This document shows positions 44,610-55,755 of a DNA stretch of 64,000 bases, piece after piece (position 1 is the first letter of the stretch; each line of letters opens with the position of its first letter). This DNA comes from Agarophyton chilense (Eukaryota > Rhodophyta > Florideophyceae > Gracilariales > Gracilariaceae), in the NCBI GenBank assembly GCA_030374765.1, contig JARGXX010000016.1:806001-870000 (forward strand), read 5' to 3'. Both the position numbers and the translations under genes were made by a program. The notes under the pieces were generated by a model. The model did no database searches. It saw only the letters and a program-made list of their open reading frames with translations, and had not been told where the DNA came from.

Positions 44610-47600
44610 CTCCTCCTCGACTGGTCGGCCAAGTCCAACACGGTCCACGTTATTGTTGTGAAGACCTGGGCCAAGTGGTTTAGTTAAGAAGTCCGCATCA
44701 TTGTCTTCACTTGGAACGTACGTCACATTGATGTGACTATCCTTGACTAGTTCCCGAACGAAGTGCAACTTAACGTCAATGTGCTTAGCGCGACCCGACG
44801 GACAGCGTTCACCAGTTGCCCAGTCAATGGCGCACTGGTTGTCCGAACGAATGGGCACAGCACCTTGCACTTTCCATCCAATCTCCTTAAGCACACGCTT
44901 CAACCAAATAACCTCCTGACACGCAAGCGTCAAAGCATAATACTCGGCCTCGCCGGTAGACAACGCCACCGAAGCCTGTTTTCTTGCGCCCCACATACAT
45001 GTCGCTTTGCCAAGCTTCACTAAGAAACCAGACATTGACTTGCGATCACGCGTGTCCGCAGCGTAGTCAGAGTCAACGTACGCCTCCAGTTTCACCATGC
45101 CAGAGTGATAGTGCACACCATGTTCAGTTGTACCGCGAAGGTAACGAAGAACCCGCTTTGCTGCCTTGTGACAGTAGGCCGTGGGCGATTTCTGAAAACG
45201 AGCCAAGATTAGGACGGGTGCTAATATATCCAACCGAGTTCTCAGTGCCAAATACAAAAGCGATCCAATGATCTGCTGGTACAGCTGAGTATCCTGGATG
45301 GATTTGTCTTTCTCAGATGTCCACCCGGAAAAAAAAGATTCTACCATAGGGGTGCATGCCGGCTTGGATCGCTGAAACCCGAAACGGCGCAACACGCTTT
45401 CCGTGTACAGTGACTGACCAAGATACAGCGACACAGGTCGACCATCTGAATCTAAAGTCCATTTGAATTCAACGCCGAGGTACAAGTTCACTTCCTCCGC
45501 AACACGCAGCTCGTAAAACGACTTAAGCTCCTCCAAAATCGCATCACGTTCCATGGCAGAAGTTGTGAATATTAGCAAGTCACCCACATAAACTAGCACG
45601 AACGCATCCTCATTGCTCTCGTTTTGGCGGCGAAACACGCAAGGTGCACTCGGTAACTCTTCAAAACATATGCTTTTCATATCCTCGCATAGTTTGTTGT
45701 GCCATGCCAAGTGCGCTTGCTTAAGTCCATAGATAGCCTTGAGCAACTTGAAGCATCGTGAAGTCACGCCAGGTATACCTCGAGGTGACATGATCCACAC
45801 ATCTTCCTCAAGTTCGCCATTGAGAAACGCAGTCTTCACATCCACCTGTACCACATACATGCGCAAGCATAACGTCAGATACAAGAATATGCGAACCAAA
45901 GAGAACGAAACAACTGGTGCATAAGTCTCCATGTAGTCCTGACCATATGTTTGGTGGTTTCCACCGGCTACAACACGAGCCTTAAAACGTTCAACTGACC
46001 CATCAGCATTGCGCTTTACCTTCAGTATGACGTGAGTTGGTAGTGGTTGTGAAGCAGGAGAGTCATCAGGTTTCCAAGTTTGCTTCGACTCCAATGATGA
46101 AAACTCTTCATCGACGGCTGCTTGCCACATGGTACGCTCCTGCGCACTGGCGGACATTGCCTCCTTGAGTGAGGGCTCATCACTAGTAGTGACTTTGACT
46201 TGCGATGTACAGTGAGCAGACCCTGCCATGAACCACCTCAGAGGTTGACGGCGCGTGCGCCGCGGGTAGCGTGGTTCCGTATCAGCGTTGGCAGATGTAT
46301 CAAGGTCATCAGCAGCACTTTCGTCATCACTTTCGGAATCCTGTGCATCGTCTTCATTGCTGCCGGAGTCTGACTCCGACTGCCTGAGTGCTGGAATCAG
46401 GTGCGAGGATCCGTCATGAACCACCTCCTCCTCAACATTATCGACGGAGAAGGTATCCGATTCGTCATCAATGCTATCACACAATCCCATATCAGAGCTA
46501 TAGTCAGCATCTGACGCACTTTCATCATCCATGTAGTTGGCAAGAGATGATGCGCCAGGGAACTTGGATTCATCAAAAGTAACATGTCGTGACTCAATAA
46601 TACGCGGAGTACCGTCATTATCAACGACGAGTACCTTGTACACACCATGCTCAAGAGTCTCCAAGTACACTCCCTCAAGTGCACGAGACTCGAACTTGGG
46701 TCCACGCGGAGTCCTTAGCACGAATGCAGTGCATCCAAACACACGCACGTGCTTCAACAAAGGTTTATTTCCAGTTACCAGAAAGTAGGGACTGTTGTTA
46801 ACAGTAGAATGTTGCACTCGATTACGCACAAAGATAACATGTTTCAGCGCATATGGCCACAAACATTCTGGTAGATCGGCTTGGATCAGCAACGATCGAG
46901 CAGCTTCCACCATGGTACGATTGATGCGCTCAGCTATAGCGTTGTGTTCGGGGGTGTATGGAGCAGAGAAAGAAGTGAGGCCATGTTCTGCTGCCAAGTT
47001 CTCTTGCAGGGCAATATATTCTTCTGCACCGTCCGAGTGCAAACTTTTGATATGCACTCCTCCAACCTGCTTAAACTTTGCCGCAATACCCACAAACACA
47101 TCACTAAGAGCACTGCGATGGATCACCAGACCTAGGAACACATACCGTGAGTGATCATCGAGGAATGTACATGCATATTGAAACTTTTCCGGAAAAGACT
47201 TTTCCAGAGGACCTACAATATCCGAGTGCACAATGTCACCAACCGCGGATGCATGTTCAAAGTGACCTGGGAACGGAAGCTTATGAGCCTTGCCAAGTCG
47301 ACATGCTCGGCATACCTCCTCCATGTCACACAAGTGCGGCACTCCATCTGCGTACTTGTGTACATGTTGCAGATCACGTTGGTTGATGTGAGCCAGTCGT
47401 CGGTGCCACAGTTGAGTCTCCGTAGACTTAGTCGCAAGCGCAAGTTCCACACCAGCATGCCCTAAAGGTTGAGGCAGTGTGTACATGCGAGATACCTTGT
47501 CACGACCACCAATGCCCACCTCAAAACCATTTGACTCTAGCGTCAAACGTACACTATGACGACCGAAGAGCGACTCAATACCTTTGTCGGCCAAACACCC

Positions 47601-48905
47601 GGTTGAAACCAAGTTGTAACCCAGAGCGGGGGTCAGTAGGGCATCACTCAGACGTATGTTCGCATTGTCCAAAGGAATGATCACCTCTCCGCGTTGTTTA
47701 GATACAACAGATGTGTTATCGGCAAGCATCACTGTCCTTTCGTCGCAAGGTTCAAGTGAACCGGGCACGAACGCACAAACAGAATGGAAGCAATGTACTG
47801 TCGCACCGCTGTCTGCGTAGGTACTCAGGTCATTCGGCGGAACTATAGTGGTCCTTTCCACAGTTGCACCAGCAATTTCGATTTTTCCAGACTTTCCAGA
47901 AGACTTGCTCGAGGCGCTTCTACCACTACTGCCACCCATTCGCTTGGGTTGTGGCGACAGTTTATCGAGGATACTCTGCGGCAAGTGGTTGTCCGGGTTG
48001 TCCGGATTCATAAAGCAACGATCTTGTGTGTGTCCATCGCGATCACAGAAGTCGCAATGATGTCCATTGCTCGATCCTGAACGATCAAATGATGACGATC
48101 TCAAGGCGGCAGCAAGTGCACGAGCAGTAGACTCAATGTCGGAGTGACCATCAGACTCCTCATCTTCGTTGTTTGCACTACTGCGGGTACGATTAGTCGA
48201 TTCAGAATGTCGACCAGATTTTTTCCTGCCCTTCTTCTTGCGACGTGAACTACGTCCAGACGGCCTTGCAGACACCTGTTTCGCGTTGTATTCATCTATG
48301 AGGGTCGTGGCCACGTAGTCCCATGTAAGCTCAGCGATATCCTTGGTTCGAAGAGCTGCAGCAGTAGACTCCAGTGTGCAATTGGGATCAATAGAAGCAA
48401 GTAACATGGGAGCTTTGTGCGACTCCGGTACTGCCGCATCCTTCCCCATGCGCTCTAACTGAGCAAATAACGCCGTGTACTGGTCCACATAGCCTGACAT
48501 ATTCTGACCATTGTATCCCATACGGAATAGTTGAGTCTGCACAGCAATTCTGGATACAGTACGATTGAACGCATACCGTGCATCAAGTAATGCGAGCATG
48601 CGCGCCGGGTCGTCGTCGACATCCATGACCACACGAAGTGGCGCATCACCCAAGGCGCATATTATGATTCCACATGCCTTCTCGCGCTTGGCGACAACTC
48701 GAGCGCTATCAATAGCGGTATCCGATGTTGCTTCAGTAGTTGCTGAATATCCAGAATCGGATTCCACAACGTTCCACACACCTTTAACACGGCATGCAGC
48801 ACGAAGGCGATGGCGCCATAGGGCATAATCATCACCACGCCTTCCATGAAAACGAGGGATTTTCATCCCGGTAGTATTTTCGGATTCCATTTCCGTGTCC
48901 GACAT
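44604..48905 (-). CDS. gag-pol: Copia-B1 gag-pol polyprotein
   Basis: ATG at 48905, 1433 residues in one frame, the usual length for copia. Gag occupies about 1-280 with a basic linker (GRSSRRKKKGRKK). The CX2CX4HX4C knuckle is at 284-297 (CDFCDRDGHTQDRC) and the protease motif DSGA at about 365. The gag-pre-integrase HHCC region is at about 501-535 (WHRRLAHINQ...CRACRLGKAH). The integrase core has D562, the LHSDGAEEY block near 625 and the HNAIAERIN block near 659. A long acidic linker covers about 790-880. Reverse transcriptase is at about 940-1200 (VDVKTAFLNGELEEDVW, AIYGLKQAHLAWH). RNase H with copia signatures (ALSTGEAEYYAL, DNDADFLTKPLG) ends the protein. No readthrough or frameshift between gag and pol is needed, as in Drosophila copia, where splicing makes gag. 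Confidence 0.92.
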   Translation of the reverse strand: MSDTEMESENTTGMKIPRFHGRRGDDYALWRHRLRAACRVKGVWNVVESDSGYSATTEATSDTAIDSARVVAKREKACGIIICALGDAPLRVVMDVDDDPARMLALLDARYAFNRTVSRIAVQTQLFRMGYNGQNMSGYVDQYTALFAQLERMGKDAAVPESHKAPMLLASIDPNCTLESTAAALRTKDIAELTWDYVATTLIDEYNAKQVSARPSGRSSRRKKKGRKKSGRHSESTNRTRSSANNEDEESDGHSDIESTARALAAALRSSSFDRSGSSNGHHCDFCDRDGHTQDRCFMNPDNPDNHLPQSILDKLSPQPKRMGGSSGRSASSKSSGKSGKIEIAGATVERTTIVPPNDLSTYADSGATVHCFHSVCAFVPGSLEPCDERTVMLADNTSVVSKQRGEVIIPLDNANIRLSDALLTPALGYNLVSTGCLADKGIESLFGRHSVRLTLESNGFEVGIGGRDKVSRMYTLPQPLGHAGVELALATKSTETQLWHRRLAHINQRDLQHVHKYADGVPHLCDMEEVCRACRLGKAHKLPFPGHFEHASAVGDIVHSDIVGPLEKSFPEKFQYACTFLDDHSRYVFLGLVIHRSALSDVFVGIAAKFKQVGGVHIKSLHSDGAEEYIALQENLAAEHGLTSFSAPYTPEHNAIAERINRTMVEAARSLLIQADLPECLWPYALKHVIFVRNRVQHSTVNNSPYFLVTGNKPLLKHVRVFGCTAFVLRTPRGPKFESRALEGVYLETLEHGVYKVLVVDNDGTPRIIESRHVTFDESKFPGASSLANYMDDESASDADYSSDMGLCDSIDDESDTFSVDNVEEEVVHDGSSHLIPALRQSESDSGSNEDDAQDSESDDESAADDLDTSANADTEPRYPRRTRRQPLRWFMAGSAHCTSQVKVTTSDEPSLKEAMSASAQERTMWQAAVDEEFSSLESKQTWKPDDSPASQPLPTHVILKVKRNADGSVERFKARVVAGGNHQTYGQDYMETYAPVVSFSLVRIFLYLTLCLRMYVVQVDVKTAFLNGELEEDVWIMSPRGIPGVTSRCFKLLKAIYGLKQAHLAWHNKLCEDMKSICFEELPSAPCVFRRQNESNEDAFVLVYVGDLLIFTTSAMERDAILEELKSFYELRVAEEVNLYLGVEFKWTLDSDGRPVSLYLGQSLYTESVLRRFGFQRSKPACTPMVESFFSGWTSEKDKSIQDTQLYQQIIGSLLYLALRTRLDILAPVLILARFQKSPTAYCHKAAKRVLRYLRGTTEHGVHYHSGMVKLEAYVDSDYAADTRDRKSMSGFLVKLGKATCMWGARKQASVALSTGEAEYYALTLACQEVIWLKRVLKEIGWKVQGAVPIRSDNQCAIDWATGERCPSGRAKHIDVKLHFVRELVKDSHINVTYVPSEDNDADFLTKPLGPGLHNNNVDRVGLGRPVEEEC

Positions 48906-49804
48906 ATTTCAGTCTGTTATCCACGAAGCAGATAGAACGGAACCAAACGAAATTAATTAGTAGAGGAAAGCAGAGTGAGGGACTCAATGCCTTGGGAAGT
49001 TTAAGAAAAGGGCCACGAGCAGTGATGAATTCGTGGCCGAGCTTGCCCGAACGGAGTATCCCAACTCAAACGTTCGACAGCGAGGACGACAGCGGAGACT
49101 TTTGACGTAGCCTGCAACGCTCACCGAGACGCGTCTCGTACGCGATCACAAGCGGAGCTCGGGTGCTCCCACGCTTGGAGTATACTCACGGGCAGTGGCA
49201 GAAGGCGTACCCGGAACAGACAAACTTCTCGACTTCGGGTTGAAACTTCTTGATTGAACCTACAGAGACTTGCTCGAGGTAGGCGGGCGCACTGGCGGGA
49301 GAAACTACCTCCGCTACCCTAAAGTATGATCCCCTGGACCCTGGTTACTCTCTCCAGGTGAGGTACGCTTTGATTACCTACCGAACTCTGCGCACTTCAG
49401 AGTCCGGCGCTTTTAGTCCCTACGAGGCGTCCCAAGGAGGGGTGTCGTCAAGATACACTTCCCCCAGTTGACCCAAGCTAGCCTCTTGCGGGAAAGTAGC
49501 GCGGTCGTGCGGTGTAGTACGGTTGCTCCTACACTTCCAAGCCCAATTCATCGACCTCCGTACTCTACGGACGGAGAGCAGGATTTAGCAGACTTCCCGG
49601 TCTCGTGCCAAGGGGGTACTAACAGACGCGATATGTTTTCGCCACCAAGGAGGAAGTCCGCAGGGTACACGCCTGTCGCAAAACAAAATAACTTCTTGAA
49701 TCCAGATGAGCGTTAGTCGTAGATCGCGCACCTGTCGCAGTAGGGAATCTTCTTGAATCCAAATAAATGTTAGTAGAGCGTGACGTCTGCGAAGAGTCGA
49801 CGCT
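48906..49804 (-). other. Copia-B1 leader
   Basis: About 900 bases between primer-binding site and gag without a coding frame. Blocks at about 49284-49358 and 49410-49500 resemble the Copia-A leader, including a hairpin of the CCTGG...CCAGG type. Confidence 0.7.
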
Positions 49805-49818
49805 CTGGGCCCATAACC
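49805..49818 (-). promoter_or_regulatory. Copia-B1 primer-binding site (initiator tRNA-Met anticodon arm)
   Basis: Minus-strand GGTTATGGGCCCAG directly follows the 5' LTR; same site as in Copia-A. Confidence 0.87.
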
Positions 49819-50491
49819 TCACAACGTGAGCGCAGGTTAGGTAAAGGAAAAGGAAGAAGAGGGGGAAAAGACGAGAAGAAGAGAAAATTAAAAGAAGAGA
49901 AACAAAGGAAGGTAGTCAGCCTTGACAATTTACTTCGATCGTTGGCGACCGTCATTGAAAACTATATCTACCTCGCACGCACTTCCGCCGCCGGTGCTGA
50001 CCGTCGGCAGGTCACCCACGTCTCACACCTTGCCACTGTGCGACGAGGAGTTGCGCGCCAAAACAATTTCAAACATGAAGCATATCAAATAAAAACTCAA
50101 AAAATCATCCAAAGTGGTGCGCCAGTGCCAACCACCCCGCGCAGCCCAGATTCGGCTGTTACGGCCAAACCCCGTATCCAGCCCACATTCGCACATTCTC
50201 TCCAACTGCATAGCCCGTGCTCATTCAGCGCTCTCGTCCGATCAAATCGCTCCACTTGTGCCGAAGCCCCAACACACCCCATGAGAACCAGACCACTTGT
50301 CCATACCACGTTGCATGAGGGCATTTGCAGTAGCCAATCAGATGGCCGTTTCACGTTGAGATTGAGATGAGGCGCATATGCGTTTTTCCGCGGAGGGTGC
50401 CCAAAAGTGCCCATGATTAAATCCACTTTTTGTTTTCCACTATTTCCAACACTCCAAAGGGCTTGGGGGCACAGTCGACCAAACCTCAACA
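49819..50491 (-). repeat. Copia-B1 5' LTR
   Basis: 673 bp, about ten differences from 43937-44609. Confidence 0.92.
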
Positions 50492-52666
50492 GTAGTCCTC
50501 TTCCTCATAGCTAAACTGGTTGTCTGAGCCCGAAAACTCATCAAACCGTACATCTCTTGACACAATCACCTTTTTCTTTTCAGAGTCCCACAACTTGTAT
50601 CCGTGAGACCCTGGTGTGTACCCAATAAAGATAGCTTCCACACCACGCTCCTCTAGCTTCTTCAGCTTATGATCCACAACCTTGTACCAGCATCGGCTCC
50701 CAAACACACGCAGGTTGCTCACATCAGGCTTCTGACCATGCCACAGTTCATATGGTGTCACACTACTTGGAAGAGCTTTGCAAGTCACACGGTTGCGCAC
50801 ATACACTGCAACATTCAGTGCCTCAGCCCAAAAGTGCTTTGGCAATTTCTTGTGACATAACATCGATCTGACCAAGTCCATGAGTGTGCGGTTGAACCGT
50901 TCGGCAAGTCCATTCTGCTGAGGATTGTAAGGCACAGTTCGCTGATGCTCAATACCGTGACGTTCAAGTTCTTTGGTAAAACGATGTGACAGATATTCAC
51001 CACCGTTGTCAGTGCGCAATGCTTTGAGCACACTGTCACGTGCGGTGATGGTTTTCACTTGTCTGCCAGTTTGGTTTTGAACAAACTTGAGCCACCTTAG
51101 GAACATCTGGAACACCTCATCCTTAGTTTTGAGCATGTAGAAGAAGCAGAAACGACTGTGATCATCGATGAATGTGACGAAGTAGTGCGAGCCTCCCAAG
51201 GATTTCACACTTACTGGACCTGACACATCGGAGTGAACAAGTTCCAGTACGTGTTTTGCTCGTTCCCCCCCTTGCTTGGGAGTCGGAGCACGCGTTGCTT
51301 TTCCTACTACACATGAGCCACACACATCTGAATCCTGCGCAACGTCTACATTGAGCCCTGACACAACCTTGTTTCGAGCCATATGCTTGATACCATCCAC
51401 ATTCACATGAGCCATTCGAGCATGCCATAGTGACAAGTCCGACACAAGTGCGCTGTTTACATCTGAACACTGGTGTGCAGCAGTGCAAAGGTAGTATAGG
51501 CCTTTGACGCGGCGCCCCAAGGCAACCACTTTTGACCCCTTGCATACACATACCTTCTCTTTTTCAAACACTACTTTGCACCCCACATCACAAATCGCCG
51601 ATACAGAAAGCAAATGGTACCTTAAATTCGGTACATGAACAACTTGCTTCAGCTGGCACTTTCGTTTGGACCCTTCCACAATCAGATCAAGCTCCACACT
51701 ACCGTGACCAACAGACTCTAGTTTGGAATCATTACCGATGCTAACGCCAGAAGACACCTTACTATCATATGTTTGGAACATGGATTCGTCAAAAGTCATG
51801 TGGGCAGTAGCACCAGAGTCAACAATCCAGTCACTGTTCGTGGCTTTATCAGAGCCAGTAGCAATGAGACATACAAAGTCAGAGTCGTTGCCACCCGTAC
51901 CTCGCTCATCGCTGAGCTCAGTATTGACAGTTGGGTGAGCAGCACCGACCTGATTCATGTTAGCCCCATCACGTTGCTTCTTGAAACAGTTCCTCTGGAT
52001 ATGACCCTTCTTATGACAATAATGACACTCGATGTTCTTCCATCGCGACTGCCTGCCAACCAAAGCTGCCTCACTTCCACCAGGCTCCTCCTTGGCACGA
52101 TCGTTCATTCGCTGCTCTTCTTGCAGCAGACGACTCTTCACAAACTCTAGAGTGAGTTGACGATCGCCAATCGTGGTATCAATTGCGACAATGAGGTGCT
52201 CGAATCTTTCCGGAAGTCCGCATAGGATGGCCATAGCGATGTCCTCCTCCTCAACAACAACGTCCATACACTTCAGGTCTGATGCCAGATGACGTACACG
52301 GTTGATGAACTGTAGCATTTTCTCATCATCACGCATCTTGGCAGAGTAGAAGGACCGTCGGGCGTTGATTTTGTTGAGCAGAGTCTTGCGTTGGAACACA
52401 TCGCAAATGGCTTTCCACATATCGGCAGCGTTGTCGGCGTCCCGCACATGATCTAAATGCTCATCACTGAGTGTGAGACCAATAATAGCTCTGGCCTTGG
52501 CATCTTTCTTTTTCCAAGTCGACAGCTCATCTTCGTCAGTGGGTCTAACAGAGTCGAGGTGGCCGTCGAGGTCCTTGAGTGCAAGCAGCAGCTCAATCTT
52601 CTGCTTCCATACGTGGAAGTTATCCTCAACCAGCTTTTCGATTTTCACCCCACTGAACGAATCCAT
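50492..52666 (-). pseudogene. Copia-A2 gag, protease and integrase, incomplete
   Basis: ATG at 52666 (MDSFSGVKIEKL). The UBN2-type gag has a long Lys/Glu/Arg helix. Then come a CX2CX4HX4C knuckle (CHYCHKKGHIQRNC, near 52.02 kb), protease VDSGATAHM near 51.8 kb, and gag-pre-integrase LWHARMAHVNVDG with CGSCVVGKATR near 51.3-51.4 kb. Integrase blocks are FIDDHSRF, LRTDNGGEYLS and PQQNGLAERFNRT. The part that is present reads openly; the remainder of pol is missing. Confidence 0.9.
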
Positions 52667-53855
52667 GTTGTGCAAAGTGTCACAAGAGGCCGAGAGAGAT
52701 GGCTTGGCAGCAACAGACAAGTGAACAACAACAACAGACAACAACAACAAAGAAAAAACAACAAACGACAAATAATTCTTCAAGATTGAACAGACAATAG
52801 TCTGCGGGCGCACTGGCAGGGCTTCCTATACCCGCGTCCCTAAAGGTCGGACCCCTGGCCCCCAGAGCTCTTCTGGGTAGATAACGGTTTTCTGCAGTCT
52901 ACCTCCTCCCACGTCAAAAGGAGAAGGCGCGTTGCTCCTTACGAGGCTTCCAGAGGATGGTTAATGACCGAAGATATGCCTTCACCAAGTTGACCCTCTC
53001 TGGCCTCTTTCAAGAACTAGCGCGACCTCGAAACCGAAGCCACTACAACACCAAGATACGCTTCTAACGAGCAATCAATGAAGATCGCACGCGGCCTGAT
53101 CCTGGAAAGGAGGTCAGCCTTCGAAACGTCGCCTCCCCGCGTACTGCGGATCAAAAGCTCCTTATGGATGCTGTTCACAACAGTCCAAGTGCCCAACCAC
53201 AAAGGTCGGGCTCACACACAAAGTCAAACAACCAGCCAAATGCAGTGCGCCACGGCACCCCGTCCACAAATGCACCCGCAAAGTTCAACCAGATCTTTCG
53301 ACCGTCACTGTTATCCGCCCTAAAAGGACCAGTGGGCAACCCGCTTGACAGTACACCTGCTTTGGTTCAAGCCGCCAGGCTAACGTCCCCGAGTACAAGG
53401 AATCACCCAAAGTACCTCGGATCAACCGCTCGTCGCACAGGCAAAGATGCAGACCAAACACACAAACACACACGAACGCTGAGCCAAGAACTCCAGGCCC
53501 AGACTTCAACAAACACGGTCCTCAACCTCTCAGATCAGAACCCGCAAACACGACGCAGGGATCCACAAAACAACGAAAGAGAGGGAGACCAAACGAAACG
53601 GATAGCGATCGACAAACACGGGCAACAACGAGCACCCAACCACAATCACGATAAAAACGTCCAACCACTACCACCACAACGCCCTCAGGGAGTAACGCAA
53701 GACCGAAAGAAAATACCAACACCAACCCACGATACGGTCACACACCCGACGAAACGGCTACTACGGCGGAAACGAAGAGAATAGAACAGCGAAACGGGTG
53801 AACGGCGGTGCGGGAGAGCGGCGAGAGACGAACTAGACGGCAGAGGTCAGCGGGG
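52667..53855 (-). other. Copia-A2 leader, about 1.2 kb
   Basis: Unusually long for a copia leader, with GT-rich sense sequence. A hairpin-capable CCCAGAGCTCTTCTGGG lies at 52861-52877. The plus strand has a 206-codon frame (53164-53784) that is not preserved at full length in the A3 copy, so I do not call it a gene. Confidence 0.65.
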
Positions 53856-53869
53856 CTGGGCCCATAACC
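53856..53869 (-). promoter_or_regulatory. Copia-A2 primer-binding site
   Basis: Minus-strand GGTTATGGGCCCAG next to the LTR; initiator tRNA-Met half-primer type. Confidence 0.87.
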
Positions 53870-54557
53870 TGATGGATAGGGAAAAGCTGAAGGAAAGGTT
53901 GAGGGAATGAAAAGGAAGTTCGCCAGCTCTGGCTTGGATTTACTTGGAGGCGCTCAAACTTTCACTTATATACTACTTCAAAACGTCAGCTGTCTAGACT
54001 CCAACTCAAAGTAAACCCTAGACTACAAAGCAGGGACACTCAATACTACCAATCATATTCAAGCATGACATTAACCCTAGTCAATGTTCATTGCAGCGCA
54101 CAACAAGGCAATATACAGTGCACAGCCCATAATTACACTGACGTGTGCACAAATTCAATATGCCAGCATACACTACTTGCAATCCGCCTCCATACACATT
54201 CACTTTCCAGCACAGTACACCAAGTCTCCTGTAATACACATGTCACGTCTCTTCTCCAAGTACATTCGTTACACCTTGTGAGATGTGTTCATAGTACACC
54301 AGCTGGACATATTGAACAGCGTGCACAGTAGTACAAGTAGACCACGTACACACGTGTACCACAGACAAACCCAATAGTGCCATACCACTTGTACACACCA
54401 CATTGCATGTGCACATTTGCAGTAGCCAATCACAGCCCGAGTTCACGTTGAGATCCGACTGACACGCATATGCGCTTTTCCAGGGGCACCCTCCAAAACA
54501 GCCCATGCTCCCCTACACTTTTGTTTTTCAGTGACAGCACAGGGTCAACAGCCAACA
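53870..54557 (-). repeat. Copia-A2 5' LTR (688 bp)
   Basis: Almost identical to 61682-62369. It has a TATATAAGTG TATA-like box in sense orientation near 53965. Confidence 0.92.
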
Positions 54558-55755
54558 GGCGTGGTGATGATTATGCCCCATGGCGCCATCGCCTTCGTGC
54601 TGCCTGCCGTGTTAAAGGTGTGTGGAACGTTGTGGAATCCGATTCTAGATATTCAGCAACTACTGAAGCAACATCGGATACCGCTATTGATAGCGCTCGA
54701 GTTGTCGCCAAGCGCGAGAAGGCAGGTCGAATCATAATATGCGCCTTGGGTGATGTGCCACTTCGTGTGGTCATGGGTGTCGACGACGACCCGGCGCGCA
54801 TGCTCGCACTACTTGATGCACGGTATGCGTCCAATCGTACTGTATCCAGAATTGCCCTGCAGACTCAACTATTCCGTATGGGATACAATGGTCAGAATAT
54901 GTCAGGCTATGTGGACCAGTACACGGCGTTATTTGCTCAGTTAGAGCGCATGGGGAAGGATGCGGCAGTACCGGAGTCGCACAAAGCTCCCATGTTACTT
55001 GCTTCTATTGATCCCAATTGCACACTGGAGTCTACTGCTGCAGCTCTTCGAACCAAGGATATCGCTGAGCTTACATGGGACTACGTGGCCACGACCCTCA
55101 TAGATGAATACAACGCGAAACAGGTGTCTGCAAGGCCGTCTGGACGTAGTTCACGTCGCAAGAAGAAGGGCAGGAAAAAATCTGGTCGACATTCTGAATC
55201 GACTAATCGTACCCGCAGTAGTGCAAACAACGAAGGTGAGCAGTCTGATGGTCACTCCAACATTGAGTCTACTGCTCGTGCACTTGCTGCCGCCTTGAGA
55301 TCGTCATCATCCGATCGTTCTGGATCGAGCAATGGACATCATTGCGACTTCTGTGATCGCAATGGACACACACAAGATCGATGCTTTATGAATCCGGACA
55401 ACCCGGACAACAACTTGCCGCAGAGTATCCTCGATAAACTGTCGCCACAACCCAAGCGAATGGGTGGCAGTAGTGGTAGAAGCGCCTCGAGCAAGTCTTC
55501 TGGAAAGTCTGGAAAAATCGAAATTGCTGGTGCAACTGTGGAAAGGACCACTATAGTTCCGCCGAATGACCTGAGTACCTACGCAGACAGCGGTGCGACA
55601 GTACATTGCTTCCATTCTGTTTGTGCGTTCGTGCCCGGTTCACTTGAACCTTGCGACGAAAGGACAGTGATGCTTGCCGATAACACATCTGTTGTATCTA
55701 AACAACGCGGAGAGGTGATCATTCCTTTGGACAATGCGAACATACGTCTGAGTGA
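54558..55755 (+). pseudogene. Copia-B2: gag-protease fragment of a B-lineage copia
   Basis: Plus strand. It begins within gag (RRGDDYAPWRHRLR), runs through the knuckle (CDFCDRNGHTQDRC) and protease (ADSGATVHC), and stops just after protease where an A-type LTR begins. About 98% like Copia-B1. Both ends are cut by Copia-A LTRs. Confidence 0.9.

Larger units (their letters stand above)
43937..50491 (-). mobile_element. Copia-B1: Ty1/copia element with paired LTRs and one long gag-pol frame
   Basis: LTRs at 43937-44609 and 49819-50491 (673 bp each) differ at about ten sites, roughly 98.5% identity, so it is fairly young. Primer-binding site 49805-49818, a leader of about 0.9 kb, then a single 1433-codon gag-pol frame. 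The purine run GAGGAGGAG touches the 3' LTR. In length and part order it looks whole. Flanking bases TGCGG (left) and GTAGT (right) do not match. The right flank is Copia-A2 pol and the left is the transposon junction, so the ends were brought together by recombination or an assembly join. Confidence 0.93.
50492..54557 (-). mobile_element. Copia-A2: 5' portion of a copia element
   Basis: From the right: 5' LTR 53870-54557, primer-binding site 53856-53869, leader, then gag, protease and integrase down to 50492, where the Copia-B1 LTR takes over. RT and RNase H are absent here. The right flank of the LTR is a Copia-B fragment. Its leader and LTR are almost identical to those of Copia-A3. Confidence 0.9.

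Noticed and set aside
53164-53784. A 206-codon plus-strand frame in the Copia-A2 leader, with counterparts in A1 and A3
   Set aside because: It is antisense to the leader, changes length between near-identical copies, has Gln/Thr/Arg-rich low-complexity composition, and shows no motif. Most likely a by-product of the leader's base composition.
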